Source: Verrucomicrobiales bacterium
GTDB taxonomy: Bacteria > Verrucomicrobiota > Verrucomicrobiia > Limisphaerales > J093
Assembly: GCA_024233215.1 (NCBI GenBank)
Contig: JACKPW010000024.1
Location: forward strand, 12,035-76,034
Direction: 5' to 3'
DNA length: 64,000 nt
The notes below the pieces were generated by a model. It ran no database searches and was not told the DNA's origin. It worked only from the letters and a program-made list of their open reading frames with translations. The position numbers were made by a program, and so were the translations under genes. Below are positions 15,660 through 25,166 of this stretch, piece after piece (the first letter of the stretch is position 1; each line of letters begins with the position of its first letter).

Positions 15660-18622
15660 TCGACCTGACCCGCTGGAACCGTGCCGGCCTTTCCCGCTTC
15701 GATTACCTCGACGCGAACGCGGCGGAGTGCCTGGAACATCTCCGGGCCAGCCTGGCAGTACGCTTCCCGGAGTGGGAACCGGTCGTCATGACCGTGCCCG
15801 AGCAGGAGACCGAGGAGGCCCGAAAGCAGCGATTGGAGGCCGTCTACGCCGCGGATCCGGACGACCTGTTGTGGCAATTGATCCGGCAATTCGCCCGTGC
15901 CTGCCATGTGCTGGGCGCGCACATCGACGCGTACGCGAACGAATCCTTCCTGGGCACCGCCAGCCAGTGGGACAACCTCCGTCGGTTGGTGGCGCTGCTC
16001 GACTACGCCCCCCGCCCGCCGGCATCCGCCAGCACCCCGCTGGCGCTGTTCCTGAAGGAAGGCAAAGCCGGCACGATCGCGGCCGGTTTGCCGGTGAAAC
16101 ACAGTCCGGCCAGTGGGAGCCCGCTGGTGTTCGAGACGCTGGAGGATCTCGAGGCCAACGCCGCGTGGAACACGCTGTACGCCAGGGATCACGCCCGCAA
16201 TCCCCACCCCCTGCGGGGCCGGACCCTGGTACTGGAAGGCCATCTCGACAAGCTCAAGAGCAGCGAACCGCTAATGCTGGTGGATGAACGCCAGGCCCAT
16301 CTCTCGGCCCATCTCGTCCATGGGACCCTCCTGGGCACGAGTGCCACCGGCGGGAAAATCACCACGGTGACCATCAGCCCGGCCGTCCCCAAGGGATTCA
16401 CCATCGGATGGACCCGGGTCTTCGTCCTGCCGAAGGAAAAACTCACGCCCGTTCAACCCGTCGTGACCGGCGTCGCCAACGCCGGCCACAGCCTGCAACT
16501 GGCCGTTTCCCCGGACGACCTCGCCGCCGGCGACATCGTCGTGGTCCGGTCCGGTGACGACAAACCCTGTTACCGGCGGGTCAAGGCCGTCCACGCCCAA
16601 AGACTGGTGTTCTACCGTGAAATCGGGCAGCTCACGCTCACCGGTGCGACCGTCGCACGCCCGGTCACCGTACCGCTGTCCGACCTGGCAAATCCGCCCA
16701 AACGACGCAAGATCGAGGTGGACGGCACGGTGGTCGACGTGGTCTACGCCGCAGGCGACTGGTCACGACTCGCGGGCGAGTGGCTGGCCGACATCCGGAA
16801 GACCGGTAAACGGGAATACCTCCCCGTCTATCACTGTCTGCACGCCAAGTATGTGCCGGTCACCAAGGACGACGCCCGCGTCGCCTCGGACGAACGCCCC
16901 GGGTACACCGCGCTGACCCTGACCTGGCACGCCGACACCGACGGTGTGGCGGGCAGCACCGACCTGCGGTTGACCAACCCCCAAAGCCTCCTGGCGCCTC
17001 CACCAACCCCGGGACCCTGGCTCGTCGATCGCTTCCTGAACGAGAGCGAGGACCACCACCTGCAACCGGACCTCGTGACCAATCTCTGCAAGCACACGGC
17101 CGCCGGGGACTTTGCGGTCGTGGTTAAGGGAGCACAGATGGCCTGGTCGCGCCTGGCCACGGTGTCGCTGGACCTGGAGCACGAGGAGGCCACCCTGACC
17201 GCCGAGACGGGGTGGGCGGATCGCGGCGGCGGCCCGTATTTTCTGTCCGTCACCCGGGTCTTCAGCCACTTCACGCAGGAGGTTCGCGTGCTCGATTGGA
17301 CCGTGAACGACACCCCGCTCGCGGGCGCGCGCGTCGTACCGGAATCCCTGCCGGATGGACTGAAAACCGGCCGGGCGTTGATCGTCGGAAACGGCGTTAC
17401 GTCAATTGAGACCAGTCTGGCGAACCTTGAACCGGAGGGGGGATGGTTGGAACTTGCCGATCCCCTCCCCGCCGGAACCACCGCCGGGAACCTGATGATC
17501 CACGGCAACGTCGCTCCCGCCGGCCAGGGCGAAACCCGTCCGCAACGGGTGCTCGGCAGCGGGAACGGCACCCTCGGCAATCAATACTTCACGCTGGAAG
17601 TCGCGGATCCCTCCTTCGTCGCCGATGCCACGATGAGTTCGGGTGTGCGGGCGGCTGTGGAGGTGGAGGTGGCCGGTGGGATGCGGTCCGCCGGCGGGGT
17701 GACGCCGGTTCGGGAGACCTGGACGCAGGTGTCGAACCTGAAGGATTCCGGCGCGACCGATCCGCATTATCAGGTACGGGTCGATCAGGATGGTCAACTG
17801 CAGTTCCACTTCGGGGATGGCCGGCACGGCCGGCGACTCCCCACTGGAAGCAACAACGTCCGCGTGACCTTTCGCCAGGGAACCGGCAGCGGAGGCAACC
17901 TCCCCGCCGGCTCCCTCACCCAACTCGTCCGTCCGCACGCATTGATCGAGAAGGTCACGCAACCGATCCAGAGCAGCGGCGGCGCGGACCGCGAAAGCAA
18001 CGAGGACCTGAGGAAGAACGCCCCGGCCACCCTCCTGGCCCTCGACCGGGCCGTGTCCTTGGAGGACTACACCCAACTCGCCCGGGGACACGCCAGCGTC
18101 AGCCAGGCCTGCGCCTTCCGCCATCCCGCCGGACTCGGCCAGCGCGAATGGCTGGAGGTCGTGGTGATGGCCGCCGGGGGCGGAACGCTCTCGGCCGCAC
18201 TCAAAGGCGAGGTGCAGACCTACCTGCAGGCCCGGGCCCAACCGGGCGTCGTCATCACGGTCACGGATTACGTACGGCTGACCTTCCACGTCGCGGCGAC
18301 CGTCCGGGTCGACACCGCGGTGAGGGATCCGCAGACCGTGATGGACAGCGTGCGAACCGCGCTGCTGGAGGCCTTCTCGGAACTCTCCCGGGAGCTGGGT
18401 CAGGCACTCTACCGCGGGGAGGTTTACCAGGTGCTCGACGGTATCCCAGGCGTCGAGAACAGCGACTGCAGCATTGTGCTCGATCCGGTTCCCGAGGGCG
18501 TCCGGGTGACGCGCATCGGGGCGGAGATTCTCACGGCGCGTCCCGGTCCCGGCCAGTGTCTGGTGCTCGATGGTGACGACGCCTCCGCCATTGCCATAGC
18601 CGTGGAGGAATACCTGCCATGA
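15656..18622 (+). CDS. Large baseplate wedge protein (Afp12/gp6-like, baseplate J domain)
   Basis: 988 residues. The N-terminus, RFDYLDANAAECLEHLRASLAVRFPEWEP and AYANESFLGTASQWDNLRRLVALLDYAPRPPASAS, is the wedge helical domain of gp6-type proteins; the middle is a long strand-rich region. The C-terminal third, from LQFHFGDGRHGRRLPTGSNNVRVTFRQGTGSGGNLPAGSLTQLV through GGADRESNEDLRKNAP and SLEDYTQLARGHASVSQA to a final alternating strand region, is the baseplate J domain. It starts and ends with 4-base ATGA overlaps, so three consecutive baseplate genes are coupled. It assembles the baseplate ring. Confidence 0.9.
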   Translation: MIDLTRWNRAGLSRFDYLDANAAECLEHLRASLAVRFPEWEPVVMTVPEQETEEARKQRLEAVYAADPDDLLWQLIRQFARACHVLGAHIDAYANESFLGTASQWDNLRRLVALLDYAPRPPASASTPLALFLKEGKAGTIAAGLPVKHSPASGSPLVFETLEDLEANAAWNTLYARDHARNPHPLRGRTLVLEGHLDKLKSSEPLMLVDERQAHLSAHLVHGTLLGTSATGGKITTVTISPAVPKGFTIGWTRVFVLPKEKLTPVQPVVTGVANAGHSLQLAVSPDDLAAGDIVVVRSGDDKPCYRRVKAVHAQRLVFYREIGQLTLTGATVARPVTVPLSDLANPPKRRKIEVDGTVVDVVYAAGDWSRLAGEWLADIRKTGKREYLPVYHCLHAKYVPVTKDDARVASDERPGYTALTLTWHADTDGVAGSTDLRLTNPQSLLAPPPTPGPWLVDRFLNESEDHHLQPDLVTNLCKHTAAGDFAVVVKGAQMAWSRLATVSLDLEHEEATLTAETGWADRGGGPYFLSVTRVFSHFTQEVRVLDWTVNDTPLAGARVVPESLPDGLKTGRALIVGNGVTSIETSLANLEPEGGWLELADPLPAGTTAGNLMIHGNVAPAGQGETRPQRVLGSGNGTLGNQYFTLEVADPSFVADATMSSGVRAAVEVEVAGGMRSAGGVTPVRETWTQVSNLKDSGATDPHYQVRVDQDGQLQFHFGDGRHGRRLPTGSNNVRVTFRQGTGSGGNLPAGSLTQLVRPHALIEKVTQPIQSSGGADRESNEDLRKNAPATLLALDRAVSLEDYTQLARGHASVSQACAFRHPAGLGQREWLEVVVMAAGGGTLSAALKGEVQTYLQARAQPGVVITVTDYVRLTFHVAATVRVDTAVRDPQTVMDSVRTALLEAFSELSRELGQALYRGEVYQVLDGIPGVENSDCSIVLDPVPEGVRVTRIGAEILTARPGPGQCLVLDGDDASAIAIAVEEYLP

Positions 18623-20685
18623 GCCGCTTTCCCGATTACGGCAAACGTCTGCGCGACTGGCTGCCCGCCGTCTGGCGGGAGCGGGACAACCCGGAACGGG
18701 ACACCCTCGGCAGGATCCGCCGCGAGGGCGATCTCACCCTGCTGTTGGAATCCTGCGGGGAACTGCTCGACGCCCTCCAGGCGGCCGTGCTGCAGCATCG
18801 CGCGGACGGCTTTCCGGACCGCCCGGTGGCAACGCTGTCGGTCGCCGATCTGAAGGACGCCGGGGCGCTCGCCAACCGACTGAAAGCCCCGGCCGCGGAG
18901 GATCGCGTGTCGGACAGTCTGAGTGCGCGTCTGACCGAAGCCACCCGGCAGGCCCTCGCGGACTGGACCGGGCAGGACACGCCGCCGCCCGCCCTGCAGG
19001 AGTTGTTGGTGGCGGACCTGAATGTCGTGATCAGCGGCGGGTTGATTTGGACAGAACAGACCTTCGCGGGGGTGCTGCTGCGGCTGGAGACGCGCATCCA
19101 GTTGGCCGCCAACCCCACCGGAGCCGGTCGCGCCCACCTGAACCGGCTGTTGCTGGAGGACGTGTATCCCCGTGAGCTCTGGCGTATCGACGGGGAGCAT
19201 TGCCAGAACTGGCTCCTGCCCTACTTCGCCCGCCTGCTGGATGTCCGGTTGGTCTCTCCGGATGAAGCGGGGCGGCGCGTGGAGTTGCGCGACGCTGTGA
19301 GCTGGCGACAGCGCAAGGGCACCCGCGTGTCGATCGAGCGCATCGCCGAAGCAGTCGGCCAGTTCGAAGTCGAAATCCAGGAAGGGTGGAAGCGGGTGGC
19401 CATCACCCCGCGTGTGGACCGCCCCCTGCTGCCCGAATCGACCTACGGGGAAACGCCGATCCCAACCCCCGCCACCCCGGACATGCGGGCGACACATCCG
19501 GGCCTCCCAGCGGTAACGCCTGACTTCCGTCGCTGCTCGCGGGCCGTCCAGTGCGAACCCGGCAACCCCGGGGCGCACGAGACCACCTTCGCCGCCACGC
19601 CGCCGCCCCTCACCTGGCGCCAGGTGCATCGCCACGGAATTCCCTGCCAGCCGGACAGCTTCCAGGATGTCACCCGCCGCACCGTGGACCTCCGCACCCC
19701 CAACTGGCACCGGGGACTCCATCATCCGCGACGCGTGCTGCTCTACGCCCCACCGCCCGACGGCTTCTTCGCCCGGGTGCACGCCACGGTCAATTGGAGC
19801 AGCCTGACCGCGGAAGTGGACGCCGCGCTCGCCACCGACGTCACGGAATGGGATGCCGACCGGGTGCAGATCCGTTCGCTGGGATTGATCGAACTGACAA
19901 TCCGCCGCGGCGACTGGCACGGCAACCCACGCGTCAAGATCGGCCTGCGTGGGTTGACCCCCACCCCGGTGATGCTTCGCGGGGTGATCGAGATCCACCA
20001 ACCGGCCCTCTTCTTTTTCGAGAACCTCTGGCTCGAGAACCGCGTGGAGTTCAGCGCCGCCGCCGTCGAACTCGTTGGCTGCGCCGCCCGGCAGTTGCGG
20101 GTCACCCTCGTAGAACCGGACCTCCCCGTCATCGATGCCACCGGCTGCCTCTTCAAGAAGATCGACGCGACCGGTGGGCTGGTGCGGTTGGAATATGCGA
20201 GCGTCCTGGAGACCCTGTTCGCCAACCGGATCGCGGCCAGCGATTCCATTCTGGTTCCACCACTGCGCCGTGAGTCGGGGAGCGACGACGTGCCGGCGGC
20301 GGGTTGTGTCCGGTTCAGCCGCCTGTTCCACATCCCGCCGCCACCCGAGGCGAACGACCCGGAACTCGTGAACGACCCGCTCTGGGTATCGGACGGCAGG
20401 CGCTCGGCTTTGCGCTGCCATGTCGCCTCCTGCACCACCGGGCCGGTGTTGTTCTGGCAGGGGACTTTCGGGGAACCAGGGTGCGGAGTGCTCCATCCCG
20501 ACTGTGACGCGGCCATCAGAGCCGGTGCCGAGGACGGCGGCGAACTCGGCGCCTACCACAATCACCGTCATGTCCTGCGCGAGCGCGCAGTGCTGGACAA
20601 ACTCAAGGAATTCCTCCCCGTGGGCATGGAAGCCGTACTGGTCGCCGACGAGACGCTGTCCTGCCCACCGCCCACCGCCACTTGA
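18619..20685 (+). CDS. Phage tail protein I-like eCIS baseplate/fibre-attachment protein
   Basis: 688 residues. The N-terminal 250 residues resemble phage P2 tail protein I: SRFPDYGKRLRDWLPAVWRER, a helical bundle, then LWRIDGEHCQNWLLPYFARLLDVRLVSPDEAGRRVELRDAVSWRQRKGTRVSIERIAEAVG. In phages this protein joins the wedge to the fibre. Residues 260-688 are a separate strand-rich, probably beta-helical region with no recognised family; a receptor-facing or adaptor role is possible (inference). It is coupled to the upstream wedge gene by ATGA and precedes the DUF6519 gene by 12 bases. Confidence 0.75.
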   Translation: MSRFPDYGKRLRDWLPAVWRERDNPERDTLGRIRREGDLTLLLESCGELLDALQAAVLQHRADGFPDRPVATLSVADLKDAGALANRLKAPAAEDRVSDSLSARLTEATRQALADWTGQDTPPPALQELLVADLNVVISGGLIWTEQTFAGVLLRLETRIQLAANPTGAGRAHLNRLLLEDVYPRELWRIDGEHCQNWLLPYFARLLDVRLVSPDEAGRRVELRDAVSWRQRKGTRVSIERIAEAVGQFEVEIQEGWKRVAITPRVDRPLLPESTYGETPIPTPATPDMRATHPGLPAVTPDFRRCSRAVQCEPGNPGAHETTFAATPPPLTWRQVHRHGIPCQPDSFQDVTRRTVDLRTPNWHRGLHHPRRVLLYAPPPDGFFARVHATVNWSSLTAEVDAALATDVTEWDADRVQIRSLGLIELTIRRGDWHGNPRVKIGLRGLTPTPVMLRGVIEIHQPALFFFENLWLENRVEFSAAAVELVGCAARQLRVTLVEPDLPVIDATGCLFKKIDATGGLVRLEYASVLETLFANRIAASDSILVPPLRRESGSDDVPAAGCVRFSRLFHIPPPPEANDPELVNDPLWVSDGRRSALRCHVASCTTGPVLFWQGTFGEPGCGVLHPDCDAAIRAGAEDGGELGAYHNHRHVLRERAVLDKLKEFLPVGMEAVLVADETLSCPPPTAT

Positions 20686-20697
20686 ACCGAGCCCGCC

Positions 20698-23600
20698 ATG
20701 AAGACCCAAATCTCCCGCGACTCCTTCCAGCCCGACGCCCCCTACTCCGGCGTCTACCTGCAACAGGGCCGCATGATCCTCGATGCCGACTGGAACGAAC
20801 TCAGCGACCTCCAGAAGGCCCGCCTGGTGGCCGCACTGCGCGATGCCATCACGGGCGGCGCGCCCCGGGTGGACGGACTGCGGTTGGTGGCCGTGCCCGA
20901 CAACTCCACCAACATCCGCATTCAACCCGGCAGACTCTACGTGGATGGAGTACCGGCGCGGCTGGATGCCGACGCCCCCCTTCCAATCGACCAGCAGCCC
21001 GACTACCCGATCCAATCCACGTTCACCGCTCAGAGCATCCGGCTGTATGCGGACGTCTGGGAGCGGACCGTCACCGCGCTGGAGCGTTCGGAACTCATGG
21101 ACGCCGCGCTGCACGGTGCCGACACGGCGACGCGCACCCGAACCATGCTCCAGATCAAGTGGTGCGCCAACACGATCAACCCGCTGGACCCGGCCACCAA
21201 CCCACCGCTCGGTGACGCACCCCTCACACTCAAGCTGCGTCAGATCTCCAGCAGTGGCGACAAATGCGATCCCTGCGCCAGCCAGGTCGATGTGGAGGAG
21301 CGCCTCGGCAACTACCTCTTCCGCGTGGAGGTCCATGACGTGGACGGGGATTGGCTGACGCTGAAGTGGTCGCGGGACAACGGCGCCGAGGCCTGCCGTA
21401 CGGACGCCCTGCCCCCCGGGTTCAACCAGGGACCGTACGTTTGGGAGTTCTTCGACGACGACACGGAGCGCCTCCTCGGAAATCACTTCGCCTCGAGCCC
21501 GCAAAAACTGCGCGGGCTGATCAAGGAGGAATGCGTCACGCCCACCGACGCCCAGGAGCCGCAGCAATACGTGCGCCAATGGGACGGCTACCTGCGGATC
21601 AACCTCGCCACCGGCGAGGTCGCGGGCCGTGACCCAGGGGTGACCCTCGCCATCGGCACCGTGGACAGCGATGGGCACGGCCGGGTCAACCTCACCGCCG
21701 GGGTGCTCCTGGTGAACCTGGAGCTGATGGAGATCAGGCTCGACACCACCGGCCGGCGATTCGTCCCCGGAGATTACTGGCAGGCCGGGGTGCGCGAAGC
21801 CCGACATACCAGCGGGGACACCGTGCTCGATGCCGAACCGCCCCGCGGGGTGCGCCATCACTACCTCTTCCTCGGAGAAATCGGCATCAACAAGAAGCTC
21901 GTCGCACAGGACGACGCGTTCCGTCGCCGGATGAATTTCCCTCCGCTCAGCGACCTCACCGCCGGAGACGTCGGCTTCATCGACCGCTGCGCCGGATTGT
22001 TCGCCGGGGCGAAGAACGTGCAGGAGGCCCTCGACAACCTCTGCGCCATCGACGCCGGGGACATCGCCTACCCGCTGCCCAACTGCGGCGTTCAGGAGGG
22101 CTCCTCCATCAAGGACAACCTCAAGGCATTGCTGGACCCGGACAGCAACGGCGAACTCACCGTCAAGGACGCGCTCGACACCCTGCTCTGCCAACTCAAC
22201 GCCGACAGCCTGCCGTACGAGATCCCCGACTGCGCGACCGGCGGCGCCAGCGTTCAGGAACTGCTCGGCCTCACGGCCGGCGGCAGCCAGGTCGGCCCGG
22301 TGCTGGACAAGCTGCTCTGCGAACTCCGGGCCAACCACCTGCCTCTTCTCAAGGATGACGACGATCCACTCTGCAGCGAGCTCCAGGCCGGCGGCGTGGT
22401 GACGGTCCAGGACGCTCTGCGGGTGTTGTGCAACAAGTCCGCCGGCGGCTGCGCCGAGGTCGTCAGCTCGGCGGACCGTCTCCATGAGCGGCTGCTCGAG
22501 TTCGCCTCCTCAAGCGATGAAACCGACCTGTCCATCTGCCTCAAGCCCGGGACCTACGCGTTGGACGACCTCCCACGGATCGCCGGGAAACGCAGCCTGC
22601 GCATCCACGGTGCCGGCCGGGAGGCGGTGACCATCAAGTTCTCGGGTGACCAGTTATCCGCGGAGGCGGACGAGGTCATCCTCGAAAACCTCTCGCTCAG
22701 CTTCACACGCGGCAACGGCCAGTTGCGCATCGAGGCCGCCACTTCCCAAACCCGCAGTTGCCGCATCGCCCGCAGCAGCTCCCGTGAAGGCACCGACCCC
22801 ATGGTCGTCGTCGCCGGGCGCGGCAGTACATCGTGCCGTCTGGCATGGCACGAGAACATCCTCTACGCCCAGATCCGCAGAACCACCGGGCTCGGCACCG
22901 ACTGGGCCAGCCCCGACGTGGTGGGCGATCCGGAGCTGAGCGGGATCCTGCTCGGGTTCAGCAATCCCGATCTCCTCGCCAACAAGTCCGCCTACGACGA
23001 GGCCGTCGGCAAGGCGGCCGCCCGCCTGATCTCACTGCCGAAATCCAAGCGCACCAGTTGGGGCGCCACCGTCACCGGCCGCTTCACCGACGCCACCGCG
23101 AGTCCCCTCGCGATTACCGGTGTCGGCAACGCCCTCATCCCCACGGGCGGCCGCGTCTCCGCAGGTGCCTTCAGTGAAGTCCTCAAGGCGGAAGACCTCG
23201 GACTCGCGGACGCGGTCAAGGCGGTCGAGGACCTGATCGTCCAGTGGGTCAGCTACACTCCGGACTACGCCCTGGTGCTGGCGAGCGAGCAGGTGGGCGG
23301 CATCCTGAAAGGCAATCAGGTGGACGGCTGGTTGCTGCTCGGCAACGGGATCGGGGACTACCCCGATCCGCAAACCCATCCGATAGGCACCCTCCTGCCC
23401 CGGGGCGTGGTCCAAACCGGCGGTGGAGAACTGCACATCGAGACCAATCGCCTGGTCGCGATCAAGGCCTGCCTGCCCGACAACGTGATCGACGACGCCA
23501 GGAAGATCTCCAAGCCCGTCAGGGGCTACGAGAGGCTCTTCCTGGCCCACAACAGCGTCTCGGAACACGACAATCGCATGGTTGCCGCCAGCTTCGTCGG

Positions 23601-23775
23601 TCAGGGCAACACTTTTGCCACCGGCGGCGATGGATCGATCATCGCTGACCGGGCGACTTTCTACGGCAACCTGAGAGAGACAGGCGACGGGAAGCTCTCC
23701 AGCACGGTGCAGAAGAGCCTGTTGAAGTCAGACCGCGACAGCAATCTTGGCATCGACTTGCTCCCAGCCCAATAG
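20698..23775 (+). CDS. DUF6519-family large eCIS protein, fibre- or surface-like
   Basis: 1025 residues. The first 400 residues, starting with QISRDSFQPDAPYSGVYLQQGRMILDADWNELSDLQKARL and including RLYVDGVPARL and LYADVWERTVTALE, are the DUF6519 domain found with eCIS and large tail-associated genes. Residues 400-600 hold a repeat-like stretch with KDALDTLLCQLNADSLP and VQDALRVLCNKSA. The end (about 600-1025) alternates strands and polar turns as in a beta-helix and may bind target cells. This is the best candidate here for the fibre function, but no fibre-specific motif proves it. Confidence 0.7.
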   Translation: MKTQISRDSFQPDAPYSGVYLQQGRMILDADWNELSDLQKARLVAALRDAITGGAPRVDGLRLVAVPDNSTNIRIQPGRLYVDGVPARLDADAPLPIDQQPDYPIQSTFTAQSIRLYADVWERTVTALERSELMDAALHGADTATRTRTMLQIKWCANTINPLDPATNPPLGDAPLTLKLRQISSSGDKCDPCASQVDVEERLGNYLFRVEVHDVDGDWLTLKWSRDNGAEACRTDALPPGFNQGPYVWEFFDDDTERLLGNHFASSPQKLRGLIKEECVTPTDAQEPQQYVRQWDGYLRINLATGEVAGRDPGVTLAIGTVDSDGHGRVNLTAGVLLVNLELMEIRLDTTGRRFVPGDYWQAGVREARHTSGDTVLDAEPPRGVRHHYLFLGEIGINKKLVAQDDAFRRRMNFPPLSDLTAGDVGFIDRCAGLFAGAKNVQEALDNLCAIDAGDIAYPLPNCGVQEGSSIKDNLKALLDPDSNGELTVKDALDTLLCQLNADSLPYEIPDCATGGASVQELLGLTAGGSQVGPVLDKLLCELRANHLPLLKDDDDPLCSELQAGGVVTVQDALRVLCNKSAGGCAEVVSSADRLHERLLEFASSSDETDLSICLKPGTYALDDLPRIAGKRSLRIHGAGREAVTIKFSGDQLSAEADEVILENLSLSFTRGNGQLRIEAATSQTRSCRIARSSSREGTDPMVVVAGRGSTSCRLAWHENILYAQIRRTTGLGTDWASPDVVGDPELSGILLGFSNPDLLANKSAYDEAVGKAAARLISLPKSKRTSWGATVTGRFTDATASPLAITGVGNALIPTGGRVSAGAFSEVLKAEDLGLADAVKAVEDLIVQWVSYTPDYALVLASEQVGGILKGNQVDGWLLLGNGIGDYPDPQTHPIGTLLPRGVVQTGGGELHIETNRLVAIKACLPDNVIDDARKISKPVRGYERLFLAHNSVSEHDNRMVAASFVGQGNTFATGGDGSIIADRATFYGNLRETGDGKLSSTVQKSLLKSDRDSNLGIDLLPAQ

Positions 23776-23803
23776 ACGGGAGCCGCTCGCTCAGGAGGCA
23801 TCG

Positions 23804-25141
23804 ATGAGAACCTACCGATTCGTCCAACGCCACTACCGGGTCCGCCCCCCGAAGACGGTCCACCACGCCCGGGGCGAGGATCATCGCACCGCGCTGCAGG
23901 AGGTCCTCGGGCACCCCGTGCGAACCAAGCTCAAGGTAGGGGCTCCCGACGATGCCCGCGAACGCGAGGCGGACGCGGTGGCGGAGCGCGTGATGGCGAT
24001 GCCCGAGGGCGTCGTGCAGCGAAAGTGCGCCGCCTGCCAGGAAGAGGATCAGGAGGAGGTTCATCGGAAGCCCGAGGACGACGAGGACCGGAAGAAGAAT
24101 CGGAAAGAGCCGCCGGAGGAGGAGGTGCAGACCAAGGCTGCGGGCGGCGGGAGGGAGTCGGCAAGCGTCGCGACCGACGTTGCCAGCCGCATCCAGGCCC
24201 GGCGGGGCGGCGGCAGGCCGCTGTCCGCCGCGGAACGCGCGTTCTACGAGCCGCGTTTCGGCACCGACTTCAGCCAGGTCCATGTCCACGCCGACAGCGA
24301 GTCCGCCACCCTGGCCCAACGACTGGCCGCGCGGGCCTTCACCGTGGGGAACGATGTGTTTCTTGGGCCGGGGGAATATCGGCCTGCAACGCGGTCCGGG
24401 CGACAACTGTTGGCGCATGAACTGACCCATGTGCTGCAACAAGCAGAAAGTGGCGTGGTACGCCGCTGGAGCATCGGAGCCGCCCCGGCGCCGGCCGGCT
24501 TCGCGCTGCTCACCGATCCGCAGCACCGGCGCCGGGTGGATCAGGCCGAGGGGATCGTGCGCGGCCTGCTCAACTCGCGCAACTGCCGCAACTACTTCCG
24601 CGATCACTGCACCGACGGCAGCGGGGCGAATGCCCTGCGCAACGCGTTCGACAATGCCCGGGTCTACCTCCTGCCGCATGACGACAACGTCTTCGGCTCG
24701 AGCATCAACGGCACCCATGACATCGCCGTGAACCTGCGGCGCATCCGCATCGGGCGGTACGCCATCGCCCACACCCTGACCCATGAGATGTTTCACACGT
24801 GTGATCCCGTGATCGATCCGAACGACGAGATCGCGGCCGAGAATGCCAACGAGGTCTGCCGGCTCTACGCACCCTGGATCACCGCCGTGAGCCCGGGGCG
24901 CGGCGGTGCGGGCACCCGCGTGACGATCACCGGCATCGGTTTCGGCGGCGGCCAGGGCCCGGCCGATTCGGTGCGCATCGGCGGGATCAACGCCCGGGTT
25001 GTCAGCTGGGCATTCACCGGGACGGCTGGCTCCTCAGCCGTACGGATTGTGGTGGAGGTCCCCGCCGGGGCCGGCCGCGGGGGCGTCGTGGTGATCAACA
25101 ACAACGTTCCCAGCAGCGCAGCCCCCTTCACCGTAACCTGA
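23804..25141 (+). CDS. DUF4157 protein with second HExxH peptidase-like domain and IPT/TIG domain (putative eCIS cargo)
   Basis: 445 residues with an excellent AGGAGG ribosome binding site 5 bases before the ATG. Residues about 20-215 are a DUF4157 domain ending in LLAHELTHVLQQAESG (HELTH at 205-209). A charged, Cys-containing linker (CAAC near 73-76) lies inside it. Residues 225-350 form another domain with TLTHEMFHTCDPVIDPNDEIAAENANE: HEMFH at 327-331, and an ENANE acidic cluster 15-20 residues later, the layout of a zinc metallopeptidase. Residues 358-445 are an IPT/TIG immunoglobulin-like domain (ITAVSPGRGGAGTRVTITGIGFGG). DUF4157 is widespread in eCIS loci. Cargo role is inferred. Confidence 0.75.
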   Translation: MRTYRFVQRHYRVRPPKTVHHARGEDHRTALQEVLGHPVRTKLKVGAPDDAREREADAVAERVMAMPEGVVQRKCAACQEEDQEEVHRKPEDDEDRKKNRKEPPEEEVQTKAAGGGRESASVATDVASRIQARRGGGRPLSAAERAFYEPRFGTDFSQVHVHADSESATLAQRLAARAFTVGNDVFLGPGEYRPATRSGRQLLAHELTHVLQQAESGVVRRWSIGAAPAPAGFALLTDPQHRRRVDQAEGIVRGLLNSRNCRNYFRDHCTDGSGANALRNAFDNARVYLLPHDDNVFGSSINGTHDIAVNLRRIRIGRYAIAHTLTHEMFHTCDPVIDPNDEIAAENANEVCRLYAPWITAVSPGRGGAGTRVTITGIGFGGGQGPADSVRIGGINARVVSWAFTGTAGSSAVRIVVEVPAGAGRGGVVVINNNVPSSAAPFTVT

Positions 25142-25166
25142 GGGCGGCCGACCGGAACAGCCGCCC

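Noticed and set aside
18424..22485. 1353-codon minus-strand ORF opposite the baseplate and DUF6519 genes
   Set aside because: Antisense shadow in GC-rich DNA: Gly/Arg/Val/Glu-rich, no domain, and the plus-strand frame there is clearly a tail protein series with start/stop overlaps.
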